Origin: Cytophagales bacterium
GTDB lineage: Bacteria; Bacteroidota; Bacteroidia; Cytophagales; Flammeovirgaceae
DNA length: 64,000 nt
Assembly: GCA_025056215.1 (NCBI GenBank)
Contig: JANWWC010000001.1
Location: forward strand, 744,001 to 808,000
Direction: 5' to 3'
The notes under the pieces are model-generated. The model was given only the letters and a program-made list of their open reading frames with translations, had not been told where the DNA came from and searched no databases. The position numbers were made by a program, and so were the translations under genes. Of this stretch, positions 54,004 to 63,712 are shown in pieces; within the stretch, counting starts at the first letter, position 1; each line of letters starts with the position of its first letter.

Positions 54004-54123
54004 GCCCCAACAGATTTATCAAAAATTCTTAAAATAAACTTGATTAAATTTATAAATAAATTTTAAATTTCGTGCCAAAAATGATTCTTAGAAATTCCGA
54101 CCATACATAAACACCTAATAGCA

Positions 54124-54678
54124 ATGAAATATATATATGATTTGCACCGAACAATGCAGCGCAACCATATCATTTTGGTGTATGAGGGTGAATTTAATCA
54201 AGACATCACCAAATCCGTTTTAGCAATGGCAGAACGGAATATGGATGCATACGGTGAAGACAATAATGTCAAAAGAAAGGTATTTAATGTAATGGTGGAG
54301 TGTTTGCAAAACATTTGTAAGCATGCTGAAAACTACGATAAAAATAGCAACGCAAAAAATAATGCAGTATTTATGATAGGTAAGCAAGATATGGAGTATT
54401 TTATTACTTCTGGCAATGCAATACCCAATTCTGCCGTCCCAGAGATGCGCAAGCGCTTAGATCGCGTTAATTCTTTAGACAAAGAAGGTCTCAAAGCACT
54501 CTACAAAGATATCATTAAGAATGGCTCTCTCTCTGACAAAGGAGGAGCAGGGCTAGGCTTTGTAGACATGGCAAGAAAATCAGGAAACAAGCTATACTAC
54601 GATTTTGAACCTATCAATCAAGAACTTTCTTTCTTTTCTTTGAAAACAGTTATTTCAAGAGATACATCAAAAGATTAA
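54124..54678 (+). CDS. SiaB-family protein kinase (copy 2)
   Basis: 184 residues, clearly paralogous to the product of 2087-2629. Shared landmarks: the N-box-like helix ECLQNICKHAE near 60, (R/D)RVNSL near 114, and GGAGLGFVDMARKSGN near 141. The GHKL-like fold is expected to phosphorylate the SiaC-type protein encoded 19 bases downstream. Identity between the two kinase copies is moderate, so the duplication is old and they may serve different SiaC partners. Confidence 0.85.
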   Translation: MKYIYDLHRTMQRNHIILVYEGEFNQDITKSVLAMAERNMDAYGEDNNVKRKVFNVMVECLQNICKHAENYDKNSNAKNNAVFMIGKQDMEYFITSGNAIPNSAVPEMRKRLDRVNSLDKEGLKALYKDIIKNGSLSDKGGAGLGFVDMARKSGNKLYYDFEPINQELSFFSLKTVISRDTSKD

Positions 54679-54697
54679 CAAAATAACGCTTACAGAA

Positions 54698-55060
54698 ATG
54701 AACGTACTTAGTTTAGAGGGAACAGAGGATACTCCCAGAATTATCCTTGACAAGGCCAATAATATCTTCGAGATTTCGGGGCGTTCTCTTCCCGAAGATT
54801 CCGCAGAGTTTTTTCAACCAGTCTTGGACTGGCTCGATGAGTATCAGAAACAAGCCAATCCTGAAACCAATTTCGTTTTTAAACTTGAGTATTTTAACAC
54901 TGCCTCCTCTAAATTAATCCTGGATATATTATCCAAATTAGAGGACATAAAAGGTTGTTCCGTTACTTGGTACTTCCACGAAGACGATGAAGATATGGAA
55001 GAAGCAGGGGAAGAGTTTTCTGAACTCGTCGACGTGCCGTTTACCTTCAAGACGTATTAA
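54698..55060 (+). CDS. SiaC-family regulatory phosphoprotein (copy 2)
   Basis: 120 residues with the DUF1987/SiaC fold. The phospho-acceptor motif is YFNTASSK with threonine again at residue 68. The acidic C-terminus (HEDDEDMEEAGEEF) matches that of copy 1. It lies 19 bases after its presumed kinase and 30 bases before anmK. No diguanylate cyclase or sigma factor is close, so the target of the switch is open. Confidence 0.87.
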   Translation: MNVLSLEGTEDTPRIILDKANNIFEISGRSLPEDSAEFFQPVLDWLDEYQKQANPETNFVFKLEYFNTASSKLILDILSKLEDIKGCSVTWYFHEDDEDMEEAGEEFSELVDVPFTFKTY

Positions 55061-55090
55061 AGCCTGATTTTACTCAGGCATTTTTAGCAA

Positions 55091-56149
55091 ATGCCTTTTA
55101 GTACAAGTTACAAAGTGATTGGAGTCATGTCGGGTACTTCTGCTGATGGACTCGACATGGCTTATTGTGAATTCAAAAGAACATCCAACAAATGGAATTA
55201 TCGCCTTGAACAAGCGATCACTATCCCTTATTCTTCTGACTGGCAAAACCTTCTGAATAACCTGATTAACGCTTCTGGAATTGAACTTGTAAAAGTTCAC
55301 GTAGAGTTAGGCAAATTTATAGGAAAACAAGTAAAGCAATTCATAGAAACTTATAAACTGAAAGTAGATTTTATCGCTTCTCACGGTCACACGGTTTTTC
55401 ATCAACCTCAACATCATATTACATATCAAATAGGAAGTGGCGCTCATATTCAAGCAATTGTTCAAAAACCTGTAGTATGCGATTTTCGGATGCAAGATGT
55501 AGCCCTTGGAGGACAAGGAGCCCCTCTTGTCCCCGTAGGTGATGCACTTTTATTTTCAGAATACGAATATTGCCTAAACATAGGAGGAATTGCAAATGTA
55601 TCTTTTGAGAAGAATTCTCAAAGGGTTGCACACGATATTTGCCCTGCCAATATAGTACTGAATTATTTAGCTTCTCGAAAAGGACTTCCTTACGACGCTA
55701 ACGGTACCTTAGCTCAACAAGGCAAACCCATTCCGGAGATATTAACACAACTTAATGCAATTCCATTCTACAAACAATCTCCCCCCAAATCGCTCGGGAA
55801 GGAGTGGGTTGAAACCTTTATACTGCCGATATTATCAAAAAACTATTCTATAGAAGATTTATCGGCTACTTTTTGTGAACATATAGCCCAACAAGTTGCC
55901 CAAAGCTGTCCTCAAAAAGGAAAAATGCTGGTTACGGGCGGAGGAGCTTATCATTTATACTTAATAGAAAAAATTCGACAATACGCTCATTGGCTTGAAA
56001 TAATAATCCCCGAAAAAAAAATAATAGATTTTAAAGAGGCATTAATATTTGCTTTCTTAGGAGTTCTTTCTGCCAGAAAAGAAAAAAATTGTTGGTCTTC
56101 AGTAACAGGTGCTCAACGGGATAGTTGCAGCGGAGTGTGGTATTATTGA
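55091..56149 (+). CDS. anmK: Anhydro-N-acetylmuramic acid kinase
   Basis: 352 residues; converts anhydroMurNAc from recycled cell wall to MurNAc 6-phosphate with ATP and water. ASKHA-type fold: GVMSGTSADGLDMA near 11 (phosphate 1), SHGHTVFHQP near 98, DFRMQDVALGGQGAPLVPVGD near 136, and LVTGGGAYHLYL near 280. MurQ is not adjacent. It is in line with the SiaBC pair upstream and the periplasmic chaperone genes downstream. Confidence 0.93.
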   Translation: MPFSTSYKVIGVMSGTSADGLDMAYCEFKRTSNKWNYRLEQAITIPYSSDWQNLLNNLINASGIELVKVHVELGKFIGKQVKQFIETYKLKVDFIASHGHTVFHQPQHHITYQIGSGAHIQAIVQKPVVCDFRMQDVALGGQGAPLVPVGDALLFSEYEYCLNIGGIANVSFEKNSQRVAHDICPANIVLNYLASRKGLPYDANGTLAQQGKPIPEILTQLNAIPFYKQSPPKSLGKEWVETFILPILSKNYSIEDLSATFCEHIAQQVAQSCPQKGKMLVTGGGAYHLYLIEKIRQYAHWLEIIIPEKKIIDFKEALIFAFLGVLSARKEKNCWSSVTGAQRDSCSGVWYY

Positions 56150-56199
56150 GAGTTTTCTTATAGTTTTGAAATTCGTAGGAACTATACAAAGAATCCATT

Positions 56200-57051
56200 A
56201 TGAGATTTTTATTTATTTTTCTGAGCTCTTTTTTATTATCTTCTTGTAACTTGCTAAAAGATAAAGACACTGTTTTAGCCAAAGTAGGAGACAACTTGTT
56301 GTACTATTCAGAGGTAGTTTCTTTGATACAACCTTCTACCACTCCCAAAGACAGCGCTAATATTGTACAAAGGTATATTAACAATTGGTTAAGAAAACAA
56401 CTTCTTATGCAGCAAGCAAAATCATTAATTAGTGATGCTGATGAATCCGAAATCGAAAAAAAAGTAAATGAGTATCGCCAACAACTCTATATTTATTATG
56501 CGGAAAAAAAATTCGTGGAAGAATTTTTAGATACTACGATTACCTACGAACAAATTAAAGAATACTATGATTCTAATCAATCAAATTTTGAGCTTAAACA
56601 AAATATTATACAAGGTATTTTTGTAAAAATTCCAAAAGAAATTCCGTACATACATAAAATCAGAATCATGCTACAGACTACTCAACCTCCTAGAGAAACT
56701 CTTGCTCCTATCCTTGCGCAATATACCGAAGAGTTTTTTGTTACTGATACTAACTGGATATATATCGATGAGCTACTATTTGGAACTCCTCTTGCTCATC
56801 TTCTAAAAAATCAAACTGAAACCTTAAGAGCTTCTTCTTTTTTTGAAGCCAAAGACGAAAACTACATATATATGCTTCGCGTGTTGAAATACAAGTTTTC
56901 TAACGAAATTTCACCCCTCAATTTGGTAGAAAAGAATATACGCAACATCCTTATCAATAAACGCAAAATAGAATTGCGCCAGCAATACGAAAGAGAAATT
57001 TTTGAAAAATCAGTTCAAGGAAAAGATTATGAAATATTGGTTTCTTATTAG
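56200..57051 (+). CDS. SurA/PpiC-like lipoprotein lacking a clear PPIase domain
   Basis: 283 residues. The signal peptide ends in LLSSC, a good lipobox, so lipidation at residue 16 is likely. The N-terminal helices (about 45-130) resemble the SurA/PrsA chaperone fold (KVGDNLLYYSEVVSLI, RYINNWLRKQLLMQQAKSLI), but no parvulin motif (such as FHIIQ) follows; the 130-240 region is divergent. It overlaps surA by 23 bases. It probably helps outer-membrane protein folding together with SurA; that role is inference. Confidence 0.75.
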   Translation: MRFLFIFLSSFLLSSCNLLKDKDTVLAKVGDNLLYYSEVVSLIQPSTTPKDSANIVQRYINNWLRKQLLMQQAKSLISDADESEIEKKVNEYRQQLYIYYAEKKFVEEFLDTTITYEQIKEYYDSNQSNFELKQNIIQGIFVKIPKEIPYIHKIRIMLQTTQPPRETLAPILAQYTEEFFVTDTNWIYIDELLFGTPLAHLLKNQTETLRASSFFEAKDENYIYMLRVLKYKFSNEISPLNLVEKNIRNILINKRKIELRQQYEREIFEKSVQGKDYEILVSY

Positions 57052-58360
57052 CGCCTATTTGCTTTGCAAAAGTGCTGTTGCACAAGAAATTTTAGTGGAC
57101 AAAATTATTGCGCGAGTAGACAACTACATCATTTTGAAATCAGATATAGAAGCAACCTATTTACAAATGCAAGCTAGTCATCAAAAAGTGCCTGAAAATG
57201 CTCGTTGCGAAATTTTAAAATCTATGATTATGAGCAAGATGCTTATGGCAAAATCAGAAATTGACTCTATCAAAGTAAGCGACAAAGAAATAGAAAACGA
57301 ACTCGACCGTCGTATGGCTTATTTTATTGCTCAAGCTGGCGATGAGAGCAAACTAGAAAAAACCTTAGGTAAAACAATTTCCCAACTTAAAGATGAACTC
57401 CGTGAACAAGTAAAAGAACAAATGATAGTGCGAGAAGTACAAAAAGAAATTACTAAAAACATCAAGGTAACTCCTGCTCAAGTCAAAAAGTTCTATCAAA
57501 AAATCCCACCAGATAGTCTTCCTTTTTTAGCAGCAGAAGTAGAAGTAGGTCAAATAGTCAAAATTCCACAAGTAAGCGCTGAAGAAAAAAGCAACATACG
57601 CGCTTTTTTGCTTTCTTTAAAATATGCTATTGAAAGAGGAGAAATGACATTTTCAGAAGCAGCGCGAAAATATTCAGAAGATCCTGGTTCAGCCCAAAGT
57701 GGCGGAGAACTCGGTTGGCGCTCAAGAGGTGAATTAGTTCCCGAATTTGAGGCTGTAGCTATGAAAATAAAACCAGGAGAAATTGCAGACCCGGTAGAAT
57801 CTGAATTCGGATTTCACCTCATACAACTTCTTAACCGAAAGGGAAACCGATTTCAGGCCAGACACATTTTAATTCGCCCTAAATCGAGCCTAGAAGATAT
57901 TAAAGTAGCCGCCCGTTTTTTAGATAGCCTTCGCACCAAAATCTTGCAAGATAGCATCACCTTTCGCGCTGCAGCAAAGCAATTCTCTGACGACAAAACC
58001 ACTAAAGGAAATGCAGGCTTTTTTAAAGATGTAAACACAGGTAGCCAAAAAATTCCTATGGATGAAATTGAAGACCCTACTATTTTTTTTGTGCTCGATA
58101 CTATGAAGGTAGGCAGTATATCGCCTGTTTTAAGATTTCGCACTGAAGATGGAAAAGAAGCAGTACGTATTTTATATTATAAAGCCTATTATCCTCCACA
58201 CTACGCCAATCTTACGGACGATTATCAAAAAATAGCCCTTATTGCAGAAAATGAAGAAAAGCAGGCAGCCTTAGATCGTTGGTTGCAAAAAGCTCAAAAA
58301 GATGTTTATATCTATATCGATAGCGATTACGATAAATGCAATATCCTGCAAAAAATGTAA
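57029..58360 (+). CDS. surA: Periplasmic chaperone/PPIase SurA
   Basis: 443 residues from ATG 57029; the upstream ATG at 57002 would put charged residues before the signal peptide. Signal peptide about 1-18 ending SAVAQ. SurA N-terminal chaperone region about 20-160 (DKIIARVDNYIILKSDIE), then two parvulin domains: the first about 163-270 (YSEDPGSAQSGGELGWRSRG ... GFHLIQLL), the second about 274-375 (RHILIRPK, KGNAGFF). Chaperone for outer-membrane proteins in the periplasm. It overlaps the lipoprotein gene by 23 bases. Confidence 0.92.
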   Translation: MKYWFLISAYLLCKSAVAQEILVDKIIARVDNYIILKSDIEATYLQMQASHQKVPENARCEILKSMIMSKMLMAKSEIDSIKVSDKEIENELDRRMAYFIAQAGDESKLEKTLGKTISQLKDELREQVKEQMIVREVQKEITKNIKVTPAQVKKFYQKIPPDSLPFLAAEVEVGQIVKIPQVSAEEKSNIRAFLLSLKYAIERGEMTFSEAARKYSEDPGSAQSGGELGWRSRGELVPEFEAVAMKIKPGEIADPVESEFGFHLIQLLNRKGNRFQARHILIRPKSSLEDIKVAARFLDSLRTKILQDSITFRAAAKQFSDDKTTKGNAGFFKDVNTGSQKIPMDEIEDPTIFFVLDTMKVGSISPVLRFRTEDGKEAVRILYYKAYYPPHYANLTDDYQKIALIAENEEKQAALDRWLQKAQKDVYIYIDSDYDKCNILQKM

Positions 58361-58383
58361 AAACAAGGCAAACCCCATTATGT

Positions 58384-59349
58384 TCACTCACAAAAAAGAA
58401 CCTTAGAGATAGCTTTCCTAACTTCTTCTACAGTAATATTATCTACTGAATCTTCTTCAATCAAAATAACATTTCTCCCAATAGCGCCCCAGCGCCCCGC
58501 GTGAATCGGACGAACAGCGGCGTACAACCCTACTGTTTTTTTACCAAGAGCAGCAGCAAGATGAAGAGGTCCTGTACTACAAGCAACTAATCCGTCTGCT
58601 TGATTGATAAATGCCATTAGTTCTGCTAATGAAAATTTGCCTGTCATATCAATAGCGCCAGATTCAAAAAAATGAGGAAGTGCTTTCCTGATTCTTTCGC
58701 CCTCTTGTTGAGTACCTGTTACATAGAAGTTAATTTTATCTCTTAAAGAAACAATGAGCTCAAAATACTTTTTTAAATCCCACTCTTGCGCACTACCTCG
58801 AGACTTTGGATGAATAACCCAATGAAATTTAGTGTTTTTGATAAAAAATTGTTCTACATGAGAAGAAAAGCTGACATTCAACAAGTTTAAAGAAGCTATC
58901 TCACTCAAAGAAGGTATGAACTTTATACCAATAGCGCGAAGAAGTTGAAAGTTGAGTTGTGTTTCATGCAACTCAGAATTTTTTCGGCTAAAAAAAACCA
59001 AACGATTGCATAAAAACCAATGAAACCAACGGTGTCCAGTACCGATGCGCACTGGAATCTGGGCTTGTTTAGCCATTTGAGCTATCTTTTTTTCTGGAAA
59101 GACATGAAAAATAGTACTTATTTGCAAAGACTTCAAAGTTTGAACATCCAACTTTTGACTATCTAAGAAAACATCCACTGATTTACAAGCCTGAATAACA
59201 GCTCTCGTATATTCCTTACCGATAAAAAAAATACGAGCGGATGGAAATTGCCGCTTCAGATACTCGCACAGCGGAAGGGTAAGCACTACATCTCCAATAC
59301 TATCCGTTCTACTAATTGCGATGTTTTGAGAAAAATTATATGAACTCAT
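58384..59349 (-). CDS. Glycosyltransferase family 9 (heptosyltransferase-like)
   Basis: 321 residues from ATG 59349; the frame stays open upstream through the gltA terminator, so the longer reading is rejected. GT-B fold: IAISRTDSIGDVVLTLPL near 10-27 and LVACSTGPLHLAAALGKKTVGLYAA near 255-279 with the nucleotide-sugar-binding S-T-G-P-L-H-L-A motif. Probably adds heptose or a related sugar to the LPS core. No other LPS genes are adjacent. Confidence 0.88.
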   Translation of the reverse strand: MSSYNFSQNIAISRTDSIGDVVLTLPLCEYLKRQFPSARIFFIGKEYTRAVIQACKSVDVFLDSQKLDVQTLKSLQISTIFHVFPEKKIAQMAKQAQIPVRIGTGHRWFHWFLCNRLVFFSRKNSELHETQLNFQLLRAIGIKFIPSLSEIASLNLLNVSFSSHVEQFFIKNTKFHWVIHPKSRGSAQEWDLKKYFELIVSLRDKINFYVTGTQQEGERIRKALPHFFESGAIDMTGKFSLAELMAFINQADGLVACSTGPLHLAAALGKKTVGLYAAVRPIHAGRWGAIGRNVILIEEDSVDNITVEEVRKAISKVLFCE

Positions 59350-59398
59350 CACAAGAAAAATCCCACCTAAAAAAATAAACAAATACGCAACAAATAAC

Positions 59399-59421
59399 AA
59401 ATCCGCTGTATTAGCGGATTT
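59399..59421 (-). terminator. Intrinsic terminator after gltA
   Basis: Perfect 9-bp arms AAATCCGCT (59399-59407) and AGCGGATTT (59413-59421) with a 5-base loop, 4 bases past the gltA stop; on the minus strand it is followed by GTTATTTGTT. The GT9 gene starts 50 bases further on, so it needs read-through or its own promoter. Confidence 0.7.
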
Positions 59422-59425
59422 ATCC

Positions 59426-60715
59426 TTATTTTCTTTCTGCAAGAGGCACAAAAGCTCTTTGTTTAGGACCTATATAAATCTGACGAGGACGCACGATGGC
59501 CTGTTTTTGTTCTATCATTTCTTTCCATTGAGCAATCCAACCTGGCAAACGTCCAATTGCAAACATCAAAGTAAACATTTCTACTGGAATACCCAAAGCT
59601 CTATAAATAATTCCTGAATAAAAATCAACATTAGGAAACAACTTGCGAGAAATAAAATACTCATCTTTGAGAGCAATTTCTTCAAGCTTCTTGGCAATTT
59701 CGAGTGTAGGATCGGAAATTCCGAGTTTTCCGAGTACTTCGTCAGCGGCTTTTTTAATGATTTTAGCGCGAGGATCAAAATTTTTATAGACGCGATGCCC
59801 AAAGCCCATCAATCGGAAAGAATTATTTTTATCCTTTGCCATTTCTACGTACTTAGCTACATTCCCGCCATCTGCTTTAATTTGTTCTAACATCTCGATC
59901 ACTTCTTGATTAGCGCCTCCATGAGACTTGCCCCATAAAGCGCTGATGCCTGCAGAAATACAAGAATACAATCCAGCTTGAGAGGAACCCACCGTCCGAA
60001 CGGTAGAGGTAGAGCAATTTTGTTCATGGTCAGCATGAAGAATAAGGAGTTTATCAAGCGCTTGGGCAACTACCGGATAAGGTGTATACAAAATCCCTGG
60101 CGTAGAAAACATCATGTTCAAAAAATTCGAGCAATAATCGTACTTCGGATTAGGCATGATTTTAGGGGCTTTCATGCTGTTCTTGTAGCACATGGCTGCC
60201 AACACGGGCATCATACCTATCAAACGGTAAATGGTGGGCATAATTTCGTCTTTATTAACAGATAAGTCCCAAGATTTGGGATAAAACGCTGTCAAAGCGC
60301 TAACAAGAGCCGCTACTACGCCCATAGGATGTGCTTCTGAAGGAATATGGTCAAGCATTTTAACAATTCCTTCTGGTGGAAGGCTGTGAGCTTTGATTTG
60401 CTCTTCAAAATGCGAAAGTTGAGACTGAGTAGGTAAATCGCCAAAAATCAACAAATAAGATACTTCTAAAAAAGTCGCTTTCTCCGCTAGCTCTTCGATG
60501 TCATACCCGCGATAGCGCAAAATTCCTTGTTCACCGTCTAAAAAAGTAATGCTACTATACGTAGAGCCCGTATTTTTGTAGCCCACATCCATGGTGATAA
60601 GGCCAGTCTCGTCGCGAAGTTTGCTAATATCAATAGCTTTTTCATTTTCTGTTCCTTCCTTAATAGGATACGTGTAGCTTTTTCCTTCGTAGATAAGTTC
60701 AACAGTCTGTGACAT
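59426..60715 (-). CDS. gltA: Citrate synthase
   Basis: 429 residues, type II (hexameric) form by length. Condenses oxaloacetate and acetyl-CoA at the entry of the TCA cycle. Catalytic residues: His in LHADHEQNCST near 233, His in MGFGHRVYKNFDPR near 308, and Asp in NVDFYSGIIYRALG near 365. The N-terminal domain (1-60) includes YKNTGSTYSSITFLDG. It has a TTTG-N20 promoter upstream and a terminator downstream, so it is a monocistronic unit. Confidence 0.97.
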   Translation of the reverse strand: MSQTVELIYEGKSYTYPIKEGTENEKAIDISKLRDETGLITMDVGYKNTGSTYSSITFLDGEQGILRYRGYDIEELAEKATFLEVSYLLIFGDLPTQSQLSHFEEQIKAHSLPPEGIVKMLDHIPSEAHPMGVVAALVSALTAFYPKSWDLSVNKDEIMPTIYRLIGMMPVLAAMCYKNSMKAPKIMPNPKYDYCSNFLNMMFSTPGILYTPYPVVAQALDKLLILHADHEQNCSTSTVRTVGSSQAGLYSCISAGISALWGKSHGGANQEVIEMLEQIKADGGNVAKYVEMAKDKNNSFRLMGFGHRVYKNFDPRAKIIKKAADEVLGKLGISDPTLEIAKKLEEIALKDEYFISRKLFPNVDFYSGIIYRALGIPVEMFTLMFAIGRLPGWIAQWKEMIEQKQAIVRPRQIYIGPKQRAFVPLAERK

Positions 60716-60736
60716 AGAATTTATATTTTACGAGAA

Positions 60737-60768
60737 CAAACTAAAACTTTTTTGCGATTTACTACAAA
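60737..60768 (-). promoter_or_regulatory. Bacteroidota-type promoter for gltA
   Basis: On the minus strand TTTG (60765-60768), a 20-base spacer, then TTAGTTTG (60737-60744), one mismatch to TAnnTTTG. The gltA ATG is 22 bases downstream. Confidence 0.45.
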
Positions 60769-60990
60769 TTAAACAAGTGATTTTCGAATTATTACTGGAA
60801 AACTTCAAAAAAAACCTCTATCGAAACCAAGATTTTTTGAGAAAAATTTTCTTTTTTATTTTATAACGGATAACTCTTTCGAGACAAGAATGTTTAAAAT
60901 TTGTTATCTCTAAGGGGCACATAAGAGACTGCAACAAATATTTCTACTTTTAAATGCTCAGTTGTATTTTAGAAAAAGATTTTTAGAGCT

Positions 60991-63633
60991 ATGATAGATG
61001 CCGAACGAGAAAGATTGCGCCACACTCCTACCAACCACGGTTGGAAAGAATGGGGACCTTATTTAGCAGAGCGCCAGTGGGGAACTGTACGAGAGGATTA
61101 CTCGCACGACGGAAATGCATGGAACTACGTAACTCATGACCTTTCACGCAGCAAGGCTTACCGTTGGGGCGAAGACGGAATAGCAGGCTACACAGACGGC
61201 AAAAATATTCTCTGCTTCTCGGTAGCGCTTTGGAATGAAAAAGATCCTATCATCAAAGAACGCCTTTTTGGACTGGCTAATGCAGAGGGAAATCACGGAG
61301 AAGATGTCAAAGAACTCTACTATTATCTAGATGCAACGCCTACCCACTCTTACTTAAAAATGCTTTATAAATACCCAATAGATACTTTCCCATATAATAA
61401 ACTGGTTGAAGAAAATCGAAAGCGCTCTCGGTTAGAGCCCGAATTTGAAATATTAGAAACAGGCGTATTTGACAATAACCGCTACTTCGACGTATTTATA
61501 GAATACGCCAAAGTGTCACCCTTCGATACACTTATCAAAATTAGTGCTTATAATCGCAGTCAAGAATCTGCCGTACTTCATTTACTACCTACTCTTTGGT
61601 ATCGGAATACGTGGTCGTGGGGTTACCCAGATTATAGCTATCGCCCTATTATCAATTGGCACAATCAAAAAGCACTGTATGCTCAGCATCCAGAATACGG
61701 AAATTATTGGCTTTACTATCAGGGAAATGGGAAACCACTTTTTTGTAATAATGAAACAAATCCAAAACGCTTTCAAGATGGCACAAACTCTCATTCGCTA
61801 TATTTTAAAGATGGTATCAACAATTTTTTTATAAACGGATTCGATACTCAATACATCAATTTAGATTTATTTGGCACAAAAGCCTCTATTTGGTACGCAA
61901 GCACTATAGAACCCCACCAATCCGTAACAATTCGTTTGCGGTTATGTCAAGAAAAATACGAACGTCCTTTTGAGATGTTTGAAGAAGTGTTTGCTCAACG
62001 AATCAAAGAAGCAAATGAGTTTTACAGCGTTCTCCAAAAGAATATTCAAGACGAAGAACTCAAAAACATACAGCGTCAAGCCTATGCAGGCATGATTTGG
62101 AGCAAACAACGATACTACTACAACGTAAACGAATGGATGAACGGAGACCCTGCTCTCCCTAAACCTCCAGAACATCGGAAATACATTCGCAACTACCATT
62201 GGCAACATCTTTACAATGCTAACATTCTTTCGATGCCCGATAAATGGGAATATCCCTGGTACGCTGCATGGGATTTGGCTTTTCATTGTATTCCTTTAGC
62301 AAGATTAGACCCAGAATTTGCAAAAAGACAACTCGTATTAATGCTGCGCGAATACTACATGCATCCTAATGGGCAAATACCCGCATATGAATGGAATTTT
62401 GGCGATACTAATCCACCAGTACACGCATGGGGTGCTTGGAAAGTGTATTGTATCGATAAAGAAATGAATGGGAAAGGCGATACAGACTTTTTAAGTAAAG
62501 TATTCCATAAATTGCTGATGAATTTCACGTGGTGGGTCAATCAAAAAGATGCTGAAGGAAACAACATTTTTGAAGGCGGTTTCCTAGGATTAGACAACAT
62601 AGGCGTATTTGATAGAAGTAAGCCTTTGCCTACAGGGGGAACTATCGAACAAGCAGACGGCACAAGTTGGATGGCAATGTATTCCCTTAATATGCTGCGC
62701 ATTGCTATTGAATTAGCCAAAGAAAAACCTTATTATCAAGAAACTGCTTCTAAATTTTTTGATCATTTCTTGAGAATAGCGGGTTCTTTAGCCAACCTAG
62801 GAGGCTCTGGATTAGACCTCTGGGACGAAGAAGACGAATTCTATTACGATATTCTTCACCCTCCTCACGGAAAAAGCCATCGCCTAAAAGTGCGCTCTTT
62901 AGTAGGATTAGTGCCGCTCTTTGCTGTAGAAACGCTTTCTCCATCCGAACTAGAAGGAATGCCTGACTTTCAACGGCGCTTAGAGTGGATGCTCAAACAC
63001 CGCCCTGACTTAGCCAAACTTATCTCAAGATGGCATGTTGTCGGGCATGGTGACTCGCATCTTTTAGCACTTTTGCGGTTGCATCGCCTTAAATGCATCC
63101 TTAGACACATGCTCGACGAAAATGAATTTTTATCGGAATATGGAATAAGAAGTTTGTCTCGTTATCATTTAGAACATCCTTATCGGTATTACATAGGCGA
63201 CCAGGTATGGGAAGTAAAATACGTGCCAGGAGACTCCGATTCAAGTATGTTCGGTGGAAATTCCAACTGGCGCGGTCCTATTTGGTTTCCTATGAATTTC
63301 CTGATTATTGAGTCTTTATTGCAGTACTACGAATACTATGGAGATTCCGTTCAAGTTCAATTCCCAACAGGCTCAGGAAATTTGTGTAATCTTAAAGAAG
63401 TAGCCATCGGAATTGCGAAACGCCTTATCAATATTTTTTTACCCAATGAGCAAGGTAAAAGACCTGTTCATGCAACAGATGAAGTGTATGCGACAGACCC
63501 GCATTTTAAACATTTAGTATTGTTCTACGAATACTTTCACGGCGATAATGGCAAAGGGCTAGGAGCCTCCCATCAAACAGGGTGGACAGGCTTAGTCGCT
63601 GAACTAATTCACTGGGTTTCTCAAAATAAGTAA
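60991..63633 (+). CDS. GH63-like glucosidase (MGH1 family)
   Basis: 880 residues with no signal peptide, so probably cytoplasmic. The N-terminal beta-sandwich (about 20-340) has LAERQWGTVREDYSHDG near 25, and an (alpha/alpha)6 barrel follows with WYAAWDLAFHCIPLARLDP near 426, NWRGPIWFPMNFLI near 757 and HQTGWTGLVAEL near the C-terminus, as in mannosyl-oligosaccharide glucosidase-like bacterial proteins. Known relatives act on glucosylglycerate, mannosylglycerate or alpha-glucosides; the substrate here is unknown. No other sugar genes are adjacent. Confidence 0.85.
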   Translation: MIDAERERLRHTPTNHGWKEWGPYLAERQWGTVREDYSHDGNAWNYVTHDLSRSKAYRWGEDGIAGYTDGKNILCFSVALWNEKDPIIKERLFGLANAEGNHGEDVKELYYYLDATPTHSYLKMLYKYPIDTFPYNKLVEENRKRSRLEPEFEILETGVFDNNRYFDVFIEYAKVSPFDTLIKISAYNRSQESAVLHLLPTLWYRNTWSWGYPDYSYRPIINWHNQKALYAQHPEYGNYWLYYQGNGKPLFCNNETNPKRFQDGTNSHSLYFKDGINNFFINGFDTQYINLDLFGTKASIWYASTIEPHQSVTIRLRLCQEKYERPFEMFEEVFAQRIKEANEFYSVLQKNIQDEELKNIQRQAYAGMIWSKQRYYYNVNEWMNGDPALPKPPEHRKYIRNYHWQHLYNANILSMPDKWEYPWYAAWDLAFHCIPLARLDPEFAKRQLVLMLREYYMHPNGQIPAYEWNFGDTNPPVHAWGAWKVYCIDKEMNGKGDTDFLSKVFHKLLMNFTWWVNQKDAEGNNIFEGGFLGLDNIGVFDRSKPLPTGGTIEQADGTSWMAMYSLNMLRIAIELAKEKPYYQETASKFFDHFLRIAGSLANLGGSGLDLWDEEDEFYYDILHPPHGKSHRLKVRSLVGLVPLFAVETLSPSELEGMPDFQRRLEWMLKHRPDLAKLISRWHVVGHGDSHLLALLRLHRLKCILRHMLDENEFLSEYGIRSLSRYHLEHPYRYYIGDQVWEVKYVPGDSDSSMFGGNSNWRGPIWFPMNFLIIESLLQYYEYYGDSVQVQFPTGSGNLCNLKEVAIGIAKRLINIFLPNEQGKRPVHATDEVYATDPHFKHLVLFYEYFHGDNGKGLGASHQTGWTGLVAELIHWVSQNK

Positions 63634-63712
63634 GCATCAAAGAATAAATCTCGATTGCTTGTTGTTGCAAATTACTTCAATTATGTTAGCAAGTGAATTA
63701 ACTCTTTGAAAA

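Noticed and set aside
58384-59451. Longer N-terminus for the GT9 protein (34 extra residues with a hydrophobic stretch)
   Set aside because: It would read through the gltA terminator hairpin into gltA; the ATG at 59349 directly precedes the family's first strand.
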